Of a stretch of 64,000 nucleotides of DNA, positions 34,116 through 42,920 are shown piece after piece (the stretch's first letter is position 1; the number at the start of each line of letters is the position of its first letter). The DNA comes from Actinoplanes sp. NBC_00393 (lineage in GTDB: Bacteria > Actinomycetota > Actinomycetes > Mycobacteriales > Micromonosporaceae). The DNA is taken from positions 10,220,001-10,284,000 of the forward strand of contig NZ_CP107942.1 of NCBI RefSeq assembly GCF_036053395.1, written 5' to 3'. A program made the position numbers and the translations under genes. The notes beneath the pieces are model-generated. The model saw nothing but the letters and a program-made list of their open reading frames with translations. It was not told where the DNA came from and made no database searches.

Positions 34116-34681
34116 CGCGGGCCCTCGGCGGTGGTGCCCGGGGCCGTGCCGCCGGCCGTGACCGACGGGGGAAGTTCCCCGGCGCGTGGGCCCAGACCGT
34201 AGATGCCGAGCAGCCGCTCGGTCGGGAAGGTCAGCGCGGGCAGGTCGTCGATTGGGAACCAGGCGGCCTCCAGAACCTCACCGCCGTCGACGACCAAGGG
34301 AGTGCTGGACGCGGGCACCGAGCCGAACCAGATCGTGTCGACTACGCCGCCGTTCGGATGGATGATCGCGTTCGGGTTGCCGGGGGTCAGATCGCCGGGC
34401 TCCACGCGTACCCCCGCTTCTTCGAAAAGCTCGCGTGCCGCACCGACCGCGGGCAGCTCGCGGCGCTTGAGCAGGCCGGCCGGAAGGCCCCAGCCGCGTC
34501 CCGGCGGCTGGCGCAGCAGCAGGATGCGGCCCGGCGCCGCGGCTTCGGCATCGCGGATGATCGTGACCGCGCCGACCAGGTACTTCGGGGAGATCATCCG
34601 GGCCAGCTGGCGGCGCACCGGCAGCGGCAGCCCGTAGAAGGCCTGATAGGCGAGGCCGCGAAACTGCCGAGGAATGTTCAC
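34112..34681 (-). CDS. NUDIX hydrolase
   Basis: 189 residues from ATG 34681. The NUDIX box is complete: G-X5-E-X7-R-E-L-F-E-E-A-G-V, running GLLKRRE...RELFEEAGV at about residues 69-91. A second conserved segment EAAWFPIDDLPALTFPTERLL follows. The first ~30 residues are basic and the last ~25 are Pro/Gly/Ala-rich. It hydrolyses a nucleoside diphosphate derivative; the substrate is not determined. Its stop overlaps the start of the nucleotidyltransferase gene, suggesting linked nucleotide-sugar metabolism. Confidence 0.92.
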   Translation of the reverse strand: MNIPRQFRGLAYQAFYGLPLPVRRQLARMISPKYLVGAVTIIRDAEAAAPGRILLLRQPPGRGWGLPAGLLKRRELPAVGAARELFEEAGVRVEPGDLTPGNPNAIIHPNGGVVDTIWFGSVPASSTPLVVDGGEVLEAAWFPIDDLPALTFPTERLLGIYGLGPRAGELPPSVTAGGTAPGTTAEGPR

Positions 34682-34764
34682 GCCGGTAAGGCTAACGTGG
34701 CCGGGCGGCTTGACGCCGCACAGCCCACCCGGGCGGCGGGCGACCAGGGCGAGGGTCTCAAGGG

Positions 34765-36549
34765 TTAGTCGGGGTGGTCGACGAGGGCGATGAGCTGCTC
34801 GACCACGGCATCCGGCTCGAGGTTGCGCTCGCAGACGGCCACGAGCAGGGTTTCCAGGTCGGGGTAGCCGAGTTCCTCGGCGAGGCGGCGCAACGGGACC
34901 TCGCTGGCCAGGCCGCGGTCGTGCTTGCGGAGACAGAGACCGATGGTGGCGCGCCCGAGCCGGACCTTGTCGGCGATGCTGATGCCCGGCTCGTTCTTCT
35001 CATCGAAATACCGGTTGATCTGCATCTGCGCCTGGCTCGACTTGACGAACCCGAGCCATTCCTTGCGGGGCCCGCGGGGAGCATTGGGCTCGACCTCGAC
35101 GTGGCCGTCGGTCTCGGAGAAGATCTCCACGACGTCGCCGTCGCGCAACGGCGAGCTGAGCGGGGCGAGACGTCCGTTGATCGTGGCGGCGAGGCACTGG
35201 TCACCCTGTTGAGGGCCCAATTCGTACGCCAAATCGACCGGGGTGCAGCCGCTGGGTAACTCGTACGCATTTCCGTGGGCGAAAACGGTGATCTGGCCCT
35301 CGGCGAGGTCACATCGCAGCGAGTCGAGGAACTGGCCCGCGTCCGTGGCGTCCTGCTGCCAGTCGAGAACCCGTTTCAGCCAGGTGAGCTGGTCGGCGCC
35401 CGGTGGCTCGTCGGCCACCTTGGGATATCGATAGCTCGTGGCAACGCCGTACTCCGAGTAGCGGTGCATCGTCTCGGTGCGGATCAGCACTTCGACCAGC
35501 CGCCCCTCCGGCCCCAGCACCGTGGTGTGCAGAGAGCGGTAGAGGTTGTTCTTCGGCGAGGCGATGAAGTCCTTGAACCGGCCGGCCACCGGGCGCCACC
35601 GGCCGTGGATCGCGCCGAGCGCCGCGTAACAGTCGGTGTCCGGGCCGTCCACCACGACGGCGATGCGCGGCAGGTCGAGCGGCACGTTGTGGCCGCCGGC
35701 GACGGTGTCTTTCCAGATCGAGTAGTAGTGCCGGGGGCGCGGGGTCACCGCGGCGTCCACCCGGGAACGGCGCAACGCCGTCCGCGCCTTGGCGGAGACG
35801 TCGGCCAGATACTCATTCCACCCGGGGCGGTTCTTGACGTGCTCCTCGATCCGCGCATAGGCATCGGGCTCGAGGTGGAAGAGCACCACGTCGTCGAGGT
35901 CACGCTTCAGGGCCTGGATGCCGAGCCGGTCGCAGAGCGGGACGAGCACGTCGAGCGTGGCGGTGGCGATCCGGGCCCGACTCGCCGGCGAACGCGCGTC
36001 GAGCGTGCGCATGTTGTGCAGCCGGTCGGCCAGCTTGATCACGAGAACCCGGACGTCCTTGCCGGCGGCGACGATCATCTTGCGGATCGTCTCGCCCTCG
36101 GCGGCCTTCCCGTAATACGCCTTGTCGAACTTGGTCACCCCGTCGACGAGGTGGGTCACCTCGGGCCCGAAGTCGCCGTGCAGCGCCTCCAGCGTGTAGC
36201 TGGTGTCCTCGACCGTGTCGTGCAGCAGAGCGGCCACGATGGTCGTGGTGTCCATGCCGAGCTCGGCGCAGATCTGGGCGACGGCCAGGGGATGCGTGAT
36301 GTACGGATCGCCGGACTTGCGGAACTGCCCGCGGTGCATGCTCTCGGCGATCGCATAGCTGCGGCGGACCACGGCCACGTCGGCGGAGGGATGGATGCTG
36401 CGGTGCGTCCGCGTCAGCGTGGCGACCGGGTCGTCGTCATTGTTCTGAAAGTTGAGCAACGACCGCAACCGGCGGGTGAAGGTCATGTCTCGGGATGGGG
36501 TCGGCAGCGCACGACCGAGAGCGGCGCCGTGGCCGGCGTCGACGTCCAC
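34765..36549 (-). CDS. RelA/SpoT homologue lacking the ACT domain
   Basis: 594 residues from GTG 36549 (GAGGGGG upstream); ATG 36486 is possible. The HD hydrolase domain is intact (AALLHDTVEDTSYT near 110; ADRLHNMRT near 175). In the synthetase domain the conserved stretch HYYSI, GRFKDFI, SLHTT and EVLIRT is present, but the usual GVR segment reads PRIAV (Arg lost) and EVQIRT reads EVLIRT. A TGS domain follows. There is no zinc-finger/ACT region (typical bifunctional Rel is 740-790 aa). It is probably the second, RshA-like homologue of actinomycetes and may act mainly as a (p)ppGpp hydrolase. Confidence 0.9.
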   Translation of the reverse strand: MDVDAGHGAALGRALPTPSRDMTFTRRLRSLLNFQNNDDDPVATLTRTHRSIHPSADVAVVRRSYAIAESMHRGQFRKSGDPYITHPLAVAQICAELGMDTTTIVAALLHDTVEDTSYTLEALHGDFGPEVTHLVDGVTKFDKAYYGKAAEGETIRKMIVAAGKDVRVLVIKLADRLHNMRTLDARSPASRARIATATLDVLVPLCDRLGIQALKRDLDDVVLFHLEPDAYARIEEHVKNRPGWNEYLADVSAKARTALRRSRVDAAVTPRPRHYYSIWKDTVAGGHNVPLDLPRIAVVVDGPDTDCYAALGAIHGRWRPVAGRFKDFIASPKNNLYRSLHTTVLGPEGRLVEVLIRTETMHRYSEYGVATSYRYPKVADEPPGADQLTWLKRVLDWQQDATDAGQFLDSLRCDLAEGQITVFAHGNAYELPSGCTPVDLAYELGPQQGDQCLAATINGRLAPLSSPLRDGDVVEIFSETDGHVEVEPNAPRGPRKEWLGFVKSSQAQMQINRYFDEKNEPGISIADKVRLGRATIGLCLRKHDRGLASEVPLRRLAEELGYPDLETLLVAVCERNLEPDAVVEQLIALVDHPD

Positions 36550-36698
36550 CCGGACACCCCCTCACCGATCGTCCACACCTCATCCGAGGAGTGGAGTCGC
36601 CCCCGCGTTCTCCTCGCAAGCGAAGCACCTGAGGGGCCTATTCGCCAAAGGCATCAAGCCACCAAATGAGGTGAATCACCGCGAGCGCCGCGCGTGCC

Positions 36699-38498
36699 TT
36701 ACAGCCTAAGCGAGCGAGCGTCATACGAACGGTCAGTTACCGATAGGCGAACGGTCGAGTCTTGGTCCAGTGCGGCGGACTCCGCCCTGCTGAGGAGGCC
36801 GGAGAAGCGCGCCGCGCCACGAACCGGTGACACCCAGTCGCCGACAGTTTCCACCAAGCGGGTGTCCGGCCGCTCGAGCCACGCCAGGATCCGCTCGGTC
36901 TCCTCGGCTGTCGCGGCGGGCACCGGCCCCGCTCCGGGAAGGACCGTCTCGGCGGTCAGCCGGGCGGCGTCCAGGGTTGGGCGGGGATGCTCACGCGGTG
37001 GGGAGGTCGCCGCGGCGGCCAGCCGGCCGTGCCGGACCACGATGATCTCCCAGCCGCCCTTGTCGTCGCGGCGGGCGGCGACGATCTCGCTCAGGCGGGT
37101 CAGCGCGTCCAGCCGCTGCATCCGGATCAGCGCGCGGAGCAGGGCGATCAGGCGGGAGCGGACGACCGCCGCCTCCTCGTAACGCTGCCTGTCGGAGAGC
37201 GTCTCGATGCGGGCCAGGATCGCGGCGATGACCGGACCCGGGTCGCTCGTGGTGGCCGTCCGGAAGGGCAGGGCGGCGCGTACGTCGTACTCCTCGGGGG
37301 TGATCTCGTGCTCGCAGGGCGCCGGGCACCGGCCCAGCTCGGCCAGCGCGCAGGCCGGCGTCTTCGAGCGCAGCGAGAGCTTGTGGTTGCACTGCCGCAG
37401 CGGAACGGCGTCGTAGACGCCGGCGGCAGCCAACTCGGCCGTCCGCCGGGAGGAGAACGGACCGAGATACGTCGCGCCGTCGTCGGCGAACCGGCGCACC
37501 ACGGACAACCGCGGATACGCCTCCGCGGTCAGTTTCAGCCAGACCACCCGCTCGGGATATTTCGACCGCCGGTTGTAAGGCGGGGCATGCGCCGCGATCA
37601 GCCGCAACTCGCGGACCTCGGCCTCCAGCGAATGGGCACACTCCACCGCCTCCACCCGGACCGCGGCGGTGAGCATCTCGGAGATCCGCGCGCGTTTCTC
37701 GCCGGCGGTGAAATAGCTGCGGACGCGGGTGGCGATGTCCTTCGACGTGCCGACGTAGAGCGGCCGGTCGTCGGCGGCGCGGAACAGGTAGACCCCGGGC
37801 ACGTGTGGCAGGCCGTCGGCCAGGTGGCGCTGGCGGCGCTGTGCCGGGGTGACCGCCTTGGCGAACTCGATCGCGTCACCCAGCGTGTGCACCCGGAAGC
37901 TGCCCAGCCGCTCGATCAGGCCGTGCAGCACGTCGACGGTGGCCTTGGCGTCGTCGAGCGCCCGGTGGGTCGGCGTGACCGTGGACCGGAAGAAGTGCGC
38001 CAGCGTGCCCAGCTTGCGATTGGGCACCTCGTCGCGGGTCAGCGCCCGGCGGGCCAGCGCCGCGGTGTCCAGCACCCGGATCTGCGGCCAGGGATAGCCG
38101 TGCCGGGCGCAGGCGGCCTTGAGGAACCCGACGTCGTAGGGCGCGTTGTGGGCGACCAGCACGGCGCCGCGCAGGAACTCCAGCAGCGCAGGCAGCACCG
38201 TCTCGATCGGTGGGGCGGGCCGCAGCATCGCCTCGGTGATGCCGGTCAGCACGGTGATGAACGGTGGCAGCGGCGCACCGGGGTTGACCAGGGTGGCGAA
38301 CTCGCCGAGCCGCTCGCCCCCGCGCACCTTGACCGCGCCGATCTCGGTGATGCCGGCGCCGTCCGGCGCGCCGCCGGTGGTCTCCAGGTCGAGCACCACG
38401 AACGTGCTGTCCGCGAGGGACAGCGCCGCGGGATCCACCGACCCGTCAGCGGTCAGCAGCGTGTCCAGAGTGCCCTGCACGTAGGCCGGATGCGTCAC
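36699..38498 (-). CDS. DEDD exonuclease fused to UvrC-like GIY-YIG nuclease
   Basis: About 599 residues from GTG 38498; ATG 38510 is the conventional alternative. The N-terminal DnaQ-like exonuclease has FVVLDLETTGG, HNAPYDVGFLKAA and HRALDDAKATVDV. It is followed by a GIY-YIG nuclease domain (GVYLFRAADDRPLYVGTSKDI) and a UvrC/Cho-like region with Cys-rich CNHKLSLRSKTPACALAELGRCPAPC. The family includes mycobacterial Rv2191. It probably acts in DNA repair. A promoter of DNA-damage type overlaps the ATG and would make a leaderless mRNA beginning at the GTG, which is why that start is preferred. Confidence 0.9.
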   Translation of the reverse strand: MTHPAYVQGTLDTLLTADGSVDPAALSLADSTFVVLDLETTGGAPDGAGITEIGAVKVRGGERLGEFATLVNPGAPLPPFITVLTGITEAMLRPAPPIETVLPALLEFLRGAVLVAHNAPYDVGFLKAACARHGYPWPQIRVLDTAALARRALTRDEVPNRKLGTLAHFFRSTVTPTHRALDDAKATVDVLHGLIERLGSFRVHTLGDAIEFAKAVTPAQRRQRHLADGLPHVPGVYLFRAADDRPLYVGTSKDIATRVRSYFTAGEKRARISEMLTAAVRVEAVECAHSLEAEVRELRLIAAHAPPYNRRSKYPERVVWLKLTAEAYPRLSVVRRFADDGATYLGPFSSRRTAELAAAGVYDAVPLRQCNHKLSLRSKTPACALAELGRCPAPCEHEITPEEYDVRAALPFRTATTSDPGPVIAAILARIETLSDRQRYEEAAVVRSRLIALLRALIRMQRLDALTRLSEIVAARRDDKGGWEIIVVRHGRLAAAATSPPREHPRPTLDAARLTAETVLPGAGPVPAATAEETERILAWLERPDTRLVETVGDWVSPVRGAARFSGLLSRAESAALDQDSTVRLSVTDRSYDARSLRL

Positions 38499-38506
38499 GA
38501 GCGGGA

Positions 38507-38529
38507 ACATTAGAGAGGGGGTACGACAG
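38507..38529 (-). promoter_or_regulatory. DNA-damage-type (PafBC/RecA-NDp-like) promoter of the exonuclease-UvrC gene
   Basis: On the minus strand: CTGTCGTAC (38529-38521), 8-bp spacer, TAATGT (38512-38507). This follows the RecA-NDp layout of TTGTCRGTG-N8-TANNNT with the last bases of the -35 element changed. A start point about 8 bases after the -10 falls at the GTG at 38498. Confidence 0.7.
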
Positions 38530-38604
38530 AAACTCGCGCCGGGCCGAGAAAAGATCACTTGCCTCAGCAAGCTATTCGGTCGTGCCCGGTGTGAGAATGG
38601 GTAG

Positions 38605-39975
38605 GTGTCCGCGCCGCTGAGCCCCGATGACCGCCCCGTTGAGGAGGCGGCGCTCGCGGATGCCGACTTCACGCCCGAGCCGGTCCTTCCCGAAACCGTC
38701 CGCCAGCGGATCATGACGCTGGCTGCCGCCGCGCTGCCCGGTCTGCCGGCCGACGAGATCCCGGTCCCGTTGCGCCGGGTCGCCCGGTTCGCACCGAATC
38801 GTCGGGCCCGGCTCGGTGGCCGGGACATCGCCGCCCAGTTGGTCGCCGACCCGCTGTTCCGGCAGCGCATCGGGTCCCGGATCGTCACCGAAGCGGGTGA
38901 TCTCGGCACAGCGGTGACCAGCGGTGTCGCCCCGGCGGCCGCCGACCCGGTCGAGGTCGCGGCGCTGGCCTACCTGGCGCGGCCGGACGGCTGGCGGGAG
39001 CTCATCGACGCGGCCGGCGACGCGGTCCGGGCCGAGGCCGACACCGCCGCGGTGGCCGGGCAGATCCGGGCCGCCGAGCAGCGTGCCGCCCGCGCCGAAC
39101 ACGACCGGGCGGTGGCCCGGGTCGAGGCCGACAAGCTCCGCGACGAGCTCGCCCGGGTCCGCGAGGAGCTCGGCCAGTTGCGCGAGGAGGCCCGGACGAC
39201 CGCGAAGGCGCTCCGCGAGGCGCAGGCCGCGCAGAAGCGGGCCAGCGACCTGCTGGCCACGGAGAAAGGGAGGGCGGCGCGTGCCGCCCTCGACCATGAG
39301 GCGGAGGTACGGCGACTGCGCGGCCGCCTGTCCGACGCGGAAGCGGCCGCGGCCACCGGCAAACAGTCGGCCAAGGACGCCCGGGCGGTCGACGACGCCC
39401 GTCTCTGGCTGCTGCTCGAAACCATCGGCCAGGCCGCCACCGGTCTGCGGCGGGAGCTGGCTCTCGGGCCGGCCGACAAGCTGCCTGCCGACTTCGTGGC
39501 CGACGCGTCCGCCGAGCGGCCCGGCGCGCCGGAGCGCTCCCAGGCCCGGGCGCAGGACACCGACGACCCCGGCCGCCTCGACCAGCTGCTCGCTCTGCCC
39601 CGGGCCCACCTGGTCGTCGACGGGTACAACGTGACCAAGCGCGGCTTCGCCGACATGTCCCTGGAGCAGCAGCGCAAGCGGCTGATCACCGGGCTCGGCG
39701 GGATCGCGGCGCAGACCGGTGACGAGGTCACGGTGGTCTTCGACGGCGCCGAGCGGGTGCACGGCCTGCCGCCGGCGCCGCGCGGGGTGCGGGTGCTCTT
39801 CTCCCGCAAGGGCACCACTGCCGACGAGCTGATCCGGCAGCTGGTCCGGGCGGAGCCGCCCGGTCGCCCGATCGTGGTGGTCTCGTCCGACCGTGAGGTG
39901 GCCGACGGGGTTCGCCGGCACGGGGCGTATCCGATGGGAGCCGATTCGTTGCTGCGCCGCCTCAGCCGCTCCTAG
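38605..39975 (+). CDS. NYN-domain (YacP/PIN-like) protein with coiled coil
   Basis: 456 residues from GTG 38605. Residues about 130-260 are a charged heptad-like coiled coil (AAEQRAARAEHDRAVARVEADKL onward). The C-terminal ~150 residues are a NYN ribonuclease-like domain: HLVVDGYNVTKRGF with the first Asp, VVFDGAERV, and the late VVVSSDREVADGVRR with further acidic residues. It is expected to be an RNA-processing nuclease with an oligomerisation stalk. It is divergent from the exonuclease-UvrC gene. Confidence 0.88.
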   Translation: MSAPLSPDDRPVEEAALADADFTPEPVLPETVRQRIMTLAAAALPGLPADEIPVPLRRVARFAPNRRARLGGRDIAAQLVADPLFRQRIGSRIVTEAGDLGTAVTSGVAPAAADPVEVAALAYLARPDGWRELIDAAGDAVRAEADTAAVAGQIRAAEQRAARAEHDRAVARVEADKLRDELARVREELGQLREEARTTAKALREAQAAQKRASDLLATEKGRAARAALDHEAEVRRLRGRLSDAEAAAATGKQSAKDARAVDDARLWLLLETIGQAATGLRRELALGPADKLPADFVADASAERPGAPERSQARAQDTDDPGRLDQLLALPRAHLVVDGYNVTKRGFADMSLEQQRKRLITGLGGIAAQTGDEVTVVFDGAERVHGLPPAPRGVRVLFSRKGTTADELIRQLVRAEPPGRPIVVVSSDREVADGVRRHGAYPMGADSLLRRLSRS

Positions 39976-39992
39976 GTTCGACGGCCACGAAA

Positions 39993-40015
39993 CTGTCGTA
40001 CCCCTCGCATAGCGT
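39993..40015 (+). promoter_or_regulatory. DNA-damage-type promoter of the 73-aa Cys protein
   Basis: CTGTCGTAC (39993-40001), 8-bp spacer, TAGCGT (40010-40015). The same element as at 38507 and 50470. The predicted start near 40022 leaves a ~31-base leader with the strong Shine-Dalgarno GGAGGAGG before ATG 40054. Confidence 0.7.
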
Positions 40016-40053
40016 GACTGTTACCGATGGTGACCGTCTCCGGAGGAGGGGTA

Positions 40054-40275
40054 ATGATCATCGACTGCGGACGGTGTGTGGATCGCACCGACGAGTGCAC
40101 CGGTTGCCTGATCAGTGTGCTGAACGAAACGCCCGACGGGATCGCCGACCTGACTCCCGCCGAGCTGCGGGCGATCGAGACGTTCGAGCTCGCCGGGTTC
40201 GAGGTGGAGCTGCTGGAGACACCCGAGCCACCGGTCGTGGTGCCGATGTTCCCGGCCCGCCGTGACGTGGCGTGA
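40054..40275 (+). CDS. Small Cys-rich actinobacterial protein (73 aa)
   Basis: 73 residues from ATG 40054, chosen because GGAGGAGGGG lies just upstream; a longer GTG start would bypass it. The N-terminus MIIDCGRCVDRTDECTGC has four cysteines arranged CxxC...CxxC, likely metal-binding. The rest is acidic with a helix around TPAELRAIETFELAGFEVEL. It resembles small hypothetical proteins of other actinomycetes known to me only as conserved families. A DNA-damage-type promoter upstream suggests stress induction. It precedes the M48 protease by 43 bp. Confidence 0.8.
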   Translation: MIIDCGRCVDRTDECTGCLISVLNETPDGIADLTPAELRAIETFELAGFEVELLETPEPPVVVPMFPARRDVA

Positions 40276-40318
40276 TCATCGTCGTCTCTACTATGTCGGT
40301 GGGTGAGGGGAGTGGTCG

Positions 40319-41572
40319 ATGACGCGGGGTTGGGCGATCGGTGCTTTCGTCGTGCTGCTCGCCGTCCTGGCGGTCTTCGCCGCACTGGCCGTGCCGTGGC
40401 AGCGGGCGCCCGCGCCCCGCGCCGACCAGCTCGCCGCCCTCGACCAGCTGCCCGCTGACCAGGTGGCCAAGGGCCGGGCGTTCCACGGCGAGCTGCGCCC
40501 GGGCAACTACCTGGGCCTCGCGCTCGGCCTGCTCGTGGCGCTCGCGCTAGGTCTCACCCCGGCCGGCGCCCGGCTGGTCGAGCTGGCCGGCCGGCCGTTC
40601 GGCGACCACTGGCTGGCCCGGGCGGTGCTCGGTGGGCTGGTCGTCGTCCTGGTGGCCGAGCTGGTCACCCTGCCGCTCGCGATCTGGCGGCACACCATCG
40701 TGGTCCGGTACGGGATCTCCACCCAGACGTGGTCCGGCTGGAGCGCCGACCTGCTGAAGTCGTATGCGGTGGGCGCGGTGATCGGCGGTCTCACCCTGGC
40801 CGGCTTCTTCACCGTCACCCATTTCGCTCCGCGCTGGTGGTGGGCGATCGGGGCGGCGGGGGCGGCCGGGCTGGTGGTGCTGCTCTCGTTCGTGCTGCCC
40901 GTGCTGGTCGAGCCGATCTTCAACAGGTTCACCCCGATGCCCGACGGCCCGTTGCGGGCCGAGTTGCTGGCGCTCGCCGAGCGGGACGGCGTTCCGGTGC
41001 GTGATGTGCTGGTTGCTGACGCGTCCCGGCGTACCCGGGCGGTGAATGCGTATGTGTCGGGCCTCGGCCCGACCCGGCGGATCGTCGTCTACGACACCAT
41101 GCTGACCGAGGCGACCCCGGCCGAGGTGGTGTCGGTGACCGCCCACGAGCTGGGCCACGCCAAGGAGAACGACGTGCTGACCGGCACGATCATGGGCGCC
41201 CTCGGCGCGGCCCTGGCGGTGATCACCCTCTACCTGCTCGGCTCGTGGGGCTGGCTGCTCCGGCTGGCCGGGGTGGATTCGATCAGCGAACCACGGGCGA
41301 TCGGCCTGCTGCTGGCCGTGACCACGGTCGCCGGGCTGGTGGCCGGCCCGGCCCAGGCGTTCGTGTCGCGGCGCGTCGAGGCCCGGGCCGATCAGCACGC
41401 CCTCATGCTGACCGGGGACCCGGAGACCTTCGAGGCGATGCAGCGCCGCCTCGGCAGCATCAACCTCGCCGACCCCGACCCGCCGCACTGGGAGCACGCC
41501 ATGTTCGCCTCACATCCGTCCACCGTGCAGCGGATGGCCGCGGCCCGTGCCTACGCCCGGGGAACCCGCTGA
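40319..41572 (+). CDS. M48-family membrane metalloprotease (Ste24/HtpX-like)
   Basis: 417 residues from ATG 40319 (GGGGAG ~11 bases upstream). The zinc motif is TAHELGHAKEND with the third ligand in SRRVEARADQHAL. About seven membrane helices flank the catalytic domain, and the layout resembles CAAX-prenyl-protease-like Ste24 homologues of bacteria. It is a candidate for membrane-protein quality control. Its stop TGA overlaps the pimB ATG (TGATG at 41570-41574). Confidence 0.9.
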   Translation: MTRGWAIGAFVVLLAVLAVFAALAVPWQRAPAPRADQLAALDQLPADQVAKGRAFHGELRPGNYLGLALGLLVALALGLTPAGARLVELAGRPFGDHWLARAVLGGLVVVLVAELVTLPLAIWRHTIVVRYGISTQTWSGWSADLLKSYAVGAVIGGLTLAGFFTVTHFAPRWWWAIGAAGAAGLVVLLSFVLPVLVEPIFNRFTPMPDGPLRAELLALAERDGVPVRDVLVADASRRTRAVNAYVSGLGPTRRIVVYDTMLTEATPAEVVSVTAHELGHAKENDVLTGTIMGALGAALAVITLYLLGSWGWLLRLAGVDSISEPRAIGLLLAVTTVAGLVAGPAQAFVSRRVEARADQHALMLTGDPETFEAMQRRLGSINLADPDPPHWEHAMFASHPSTVQRMAAARAYARGTR

Positions 41573-42699
41573 TGGCGCGGACCCTGCTCGTCACAAACGA
41601 CTTTCCGCCCCGGCCCGGTGGCATCCAGCAGTTCGTCCACAACCTCGCCGTGCGCCAGCCCGCCGGGTCGATCGTGGTCTACGCCTCCACATGGCGGGGC
41701 GCCGCAGAGTTCGACGCCGCGCAGCCGTTCGAGGTCGTCCGCGAGGACACCGGGGTGCTGCTGCCCACCCCGGCCGTCGCCCGCCGCGCCGCCGAGATCG
41801 CCCGCGCGCACCAGTGCGACACGGTGCTGTTCGGGGCGGCCGCGCCGCTCGGCCTGCTCGCTCACGGTCTGCGCCGCGACGCGGGGGTGGAGCGCGCCGT
41901 CGGGATCACCCACGGGCACGAGATCGGCTGGGCCGCGCTGCCCGGCGCCCGCTCACTGCTGCGCCGCATCGCCCGCGGCAACGACGTGATCACCTACCTG
42001 GGGGAGTATCAGCGCACCCGGCTCGATCGGGCCTTGCACGGGCTGACCGACCTGCGCCGGCTGGCGCCCGGGGTCGACGTGGACACGTTCCATCCCGGTG
42101 TGGACGGCAGCGCGGTCCGCAAACGGCACGGCCTGGACGGCCGGCCGGTCGTCGTCTGCATCTCCCGGCTGGTGCCCCGCAAAGGTCAGGACATGCTGAT
42201 CCGGGCGATGCCGGTGATCCGCCGTCGGGTGCCCGGCGCGGCGTTGCTGCTGGTCAGCGGCGGGCCGTACCGGAAGACGCTGGAAAGACTGGCCCGCGAA
42301 CACGACGTCGAGTCCGACGTGGTGTTCACCGGCTCGGTGCCGTGGGCCGAGCTGCCCGAGCACTACGCGGCCGGCGACGTCTACGCCATGCCCTGCCGCA
42401 CGCGTGCGGCCGGGCTCGATGTGGAAGGCCTCGGCATCGTCTACCTGGAGGCCTCGGCCACCGGCCTCCCGGTGATCGGCGGGGACTCCGGCGGCGCCCC
42501 GGATGCGGTCCGGGAGGGCGAGACCGGCCACGTGGTCGGCGGCAAGGATGTTGCTGCCATCGCGGGGCGGGTCGCTGACCTGCTGGCTGACCCGGCCCGC
42601 GCGCGGGAGATGGGCAAGGCCGGCCGCGCTTGGGTGGAGAGCGAGTGGCGCTGGGAGACCCAGGCGGCTCGCCTCACCGCCCTCCTCGACGGACCCTGA
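41572..42699 (+). CDS. pimB: Phosphatidylinositol monomannoside mannosyltransferase PimB
   Basis: 375 residues from ATG 41572, overlapping the protease stop. The N-terminus LLVTNDFPPRPGGIQQFVHN, the central CISRLVPRKGQDMLIRAMP, and the donor-site MPCRTRAAGLDVEGLGIVYLEA closely match mycobacterial PimB' (Rv2188c, 385 residues). It is a GT4 enzyme of GT-B fold that adds the second mannose from GDP-mannose to PI-monomannoside at the plasma membrane. The E in EGLGIVYLEA is the nucleotide-sugar-contacting residue of the family. Confidence 0.92.
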   Translation: MARTLLVTNDFPPRPGGIQQFVHNLAVRQPAGSIVVYASTWRGAAEFDAAQPFEVVREDTGVLLPTPAVARRAAEIARAHQCDTVLFGAAAPLGLLAHGLRRDAGVERAVGITHGHEIGWAALPGARSLLRRIARGNDVITYLGEYQRTRLDRALHGLTDLRRLAPGVDVDTFHPGVDGSAVRKRHGLDGRPVVVCISRLVPRKGQDMLIRAMPVIRRRVPGAALLLVSGGPYRKTLERLAREHDVESDVVFTGSVPWAELPEHYAAGDVYAMPCRTRAAGLDVEGLGIVYLEASATGLPVIGGDSGGAPDAVREGETGHVVGGKDVAAIAGRVADLLADPARAREMGKAGRAWVESEWRWETQAARLTALLDGP

Positions 42700-42920
42700 T
42701 CGCGGCTGGGCCTGGCCTGGCTCGGCTCGGCTTGCTGCGTTCTGCCGGGACGTGAATGAGTACGCCGATGGGCGGAAAGCTGGTGGACATGGTCCGGGCT
42801 GGCGGCGTAGGAACGGAGCAGGGCTTCCGGCACGCCCGTGTGGCGTGCCGTCCGTGCGTCGCGCGCCCTGCCGCGCCCCGTGGAGCTCCGCTGACGGACC
42901 CCTCGGGGAGGAGGCCGCCA

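Noticed and set aside
42700..42920. Possible N-terminal extension or small gene before the ABC exporter
   Set aside because: No homology or ribosome site; GGAGGAGG before ATG 42921 marks the real start.
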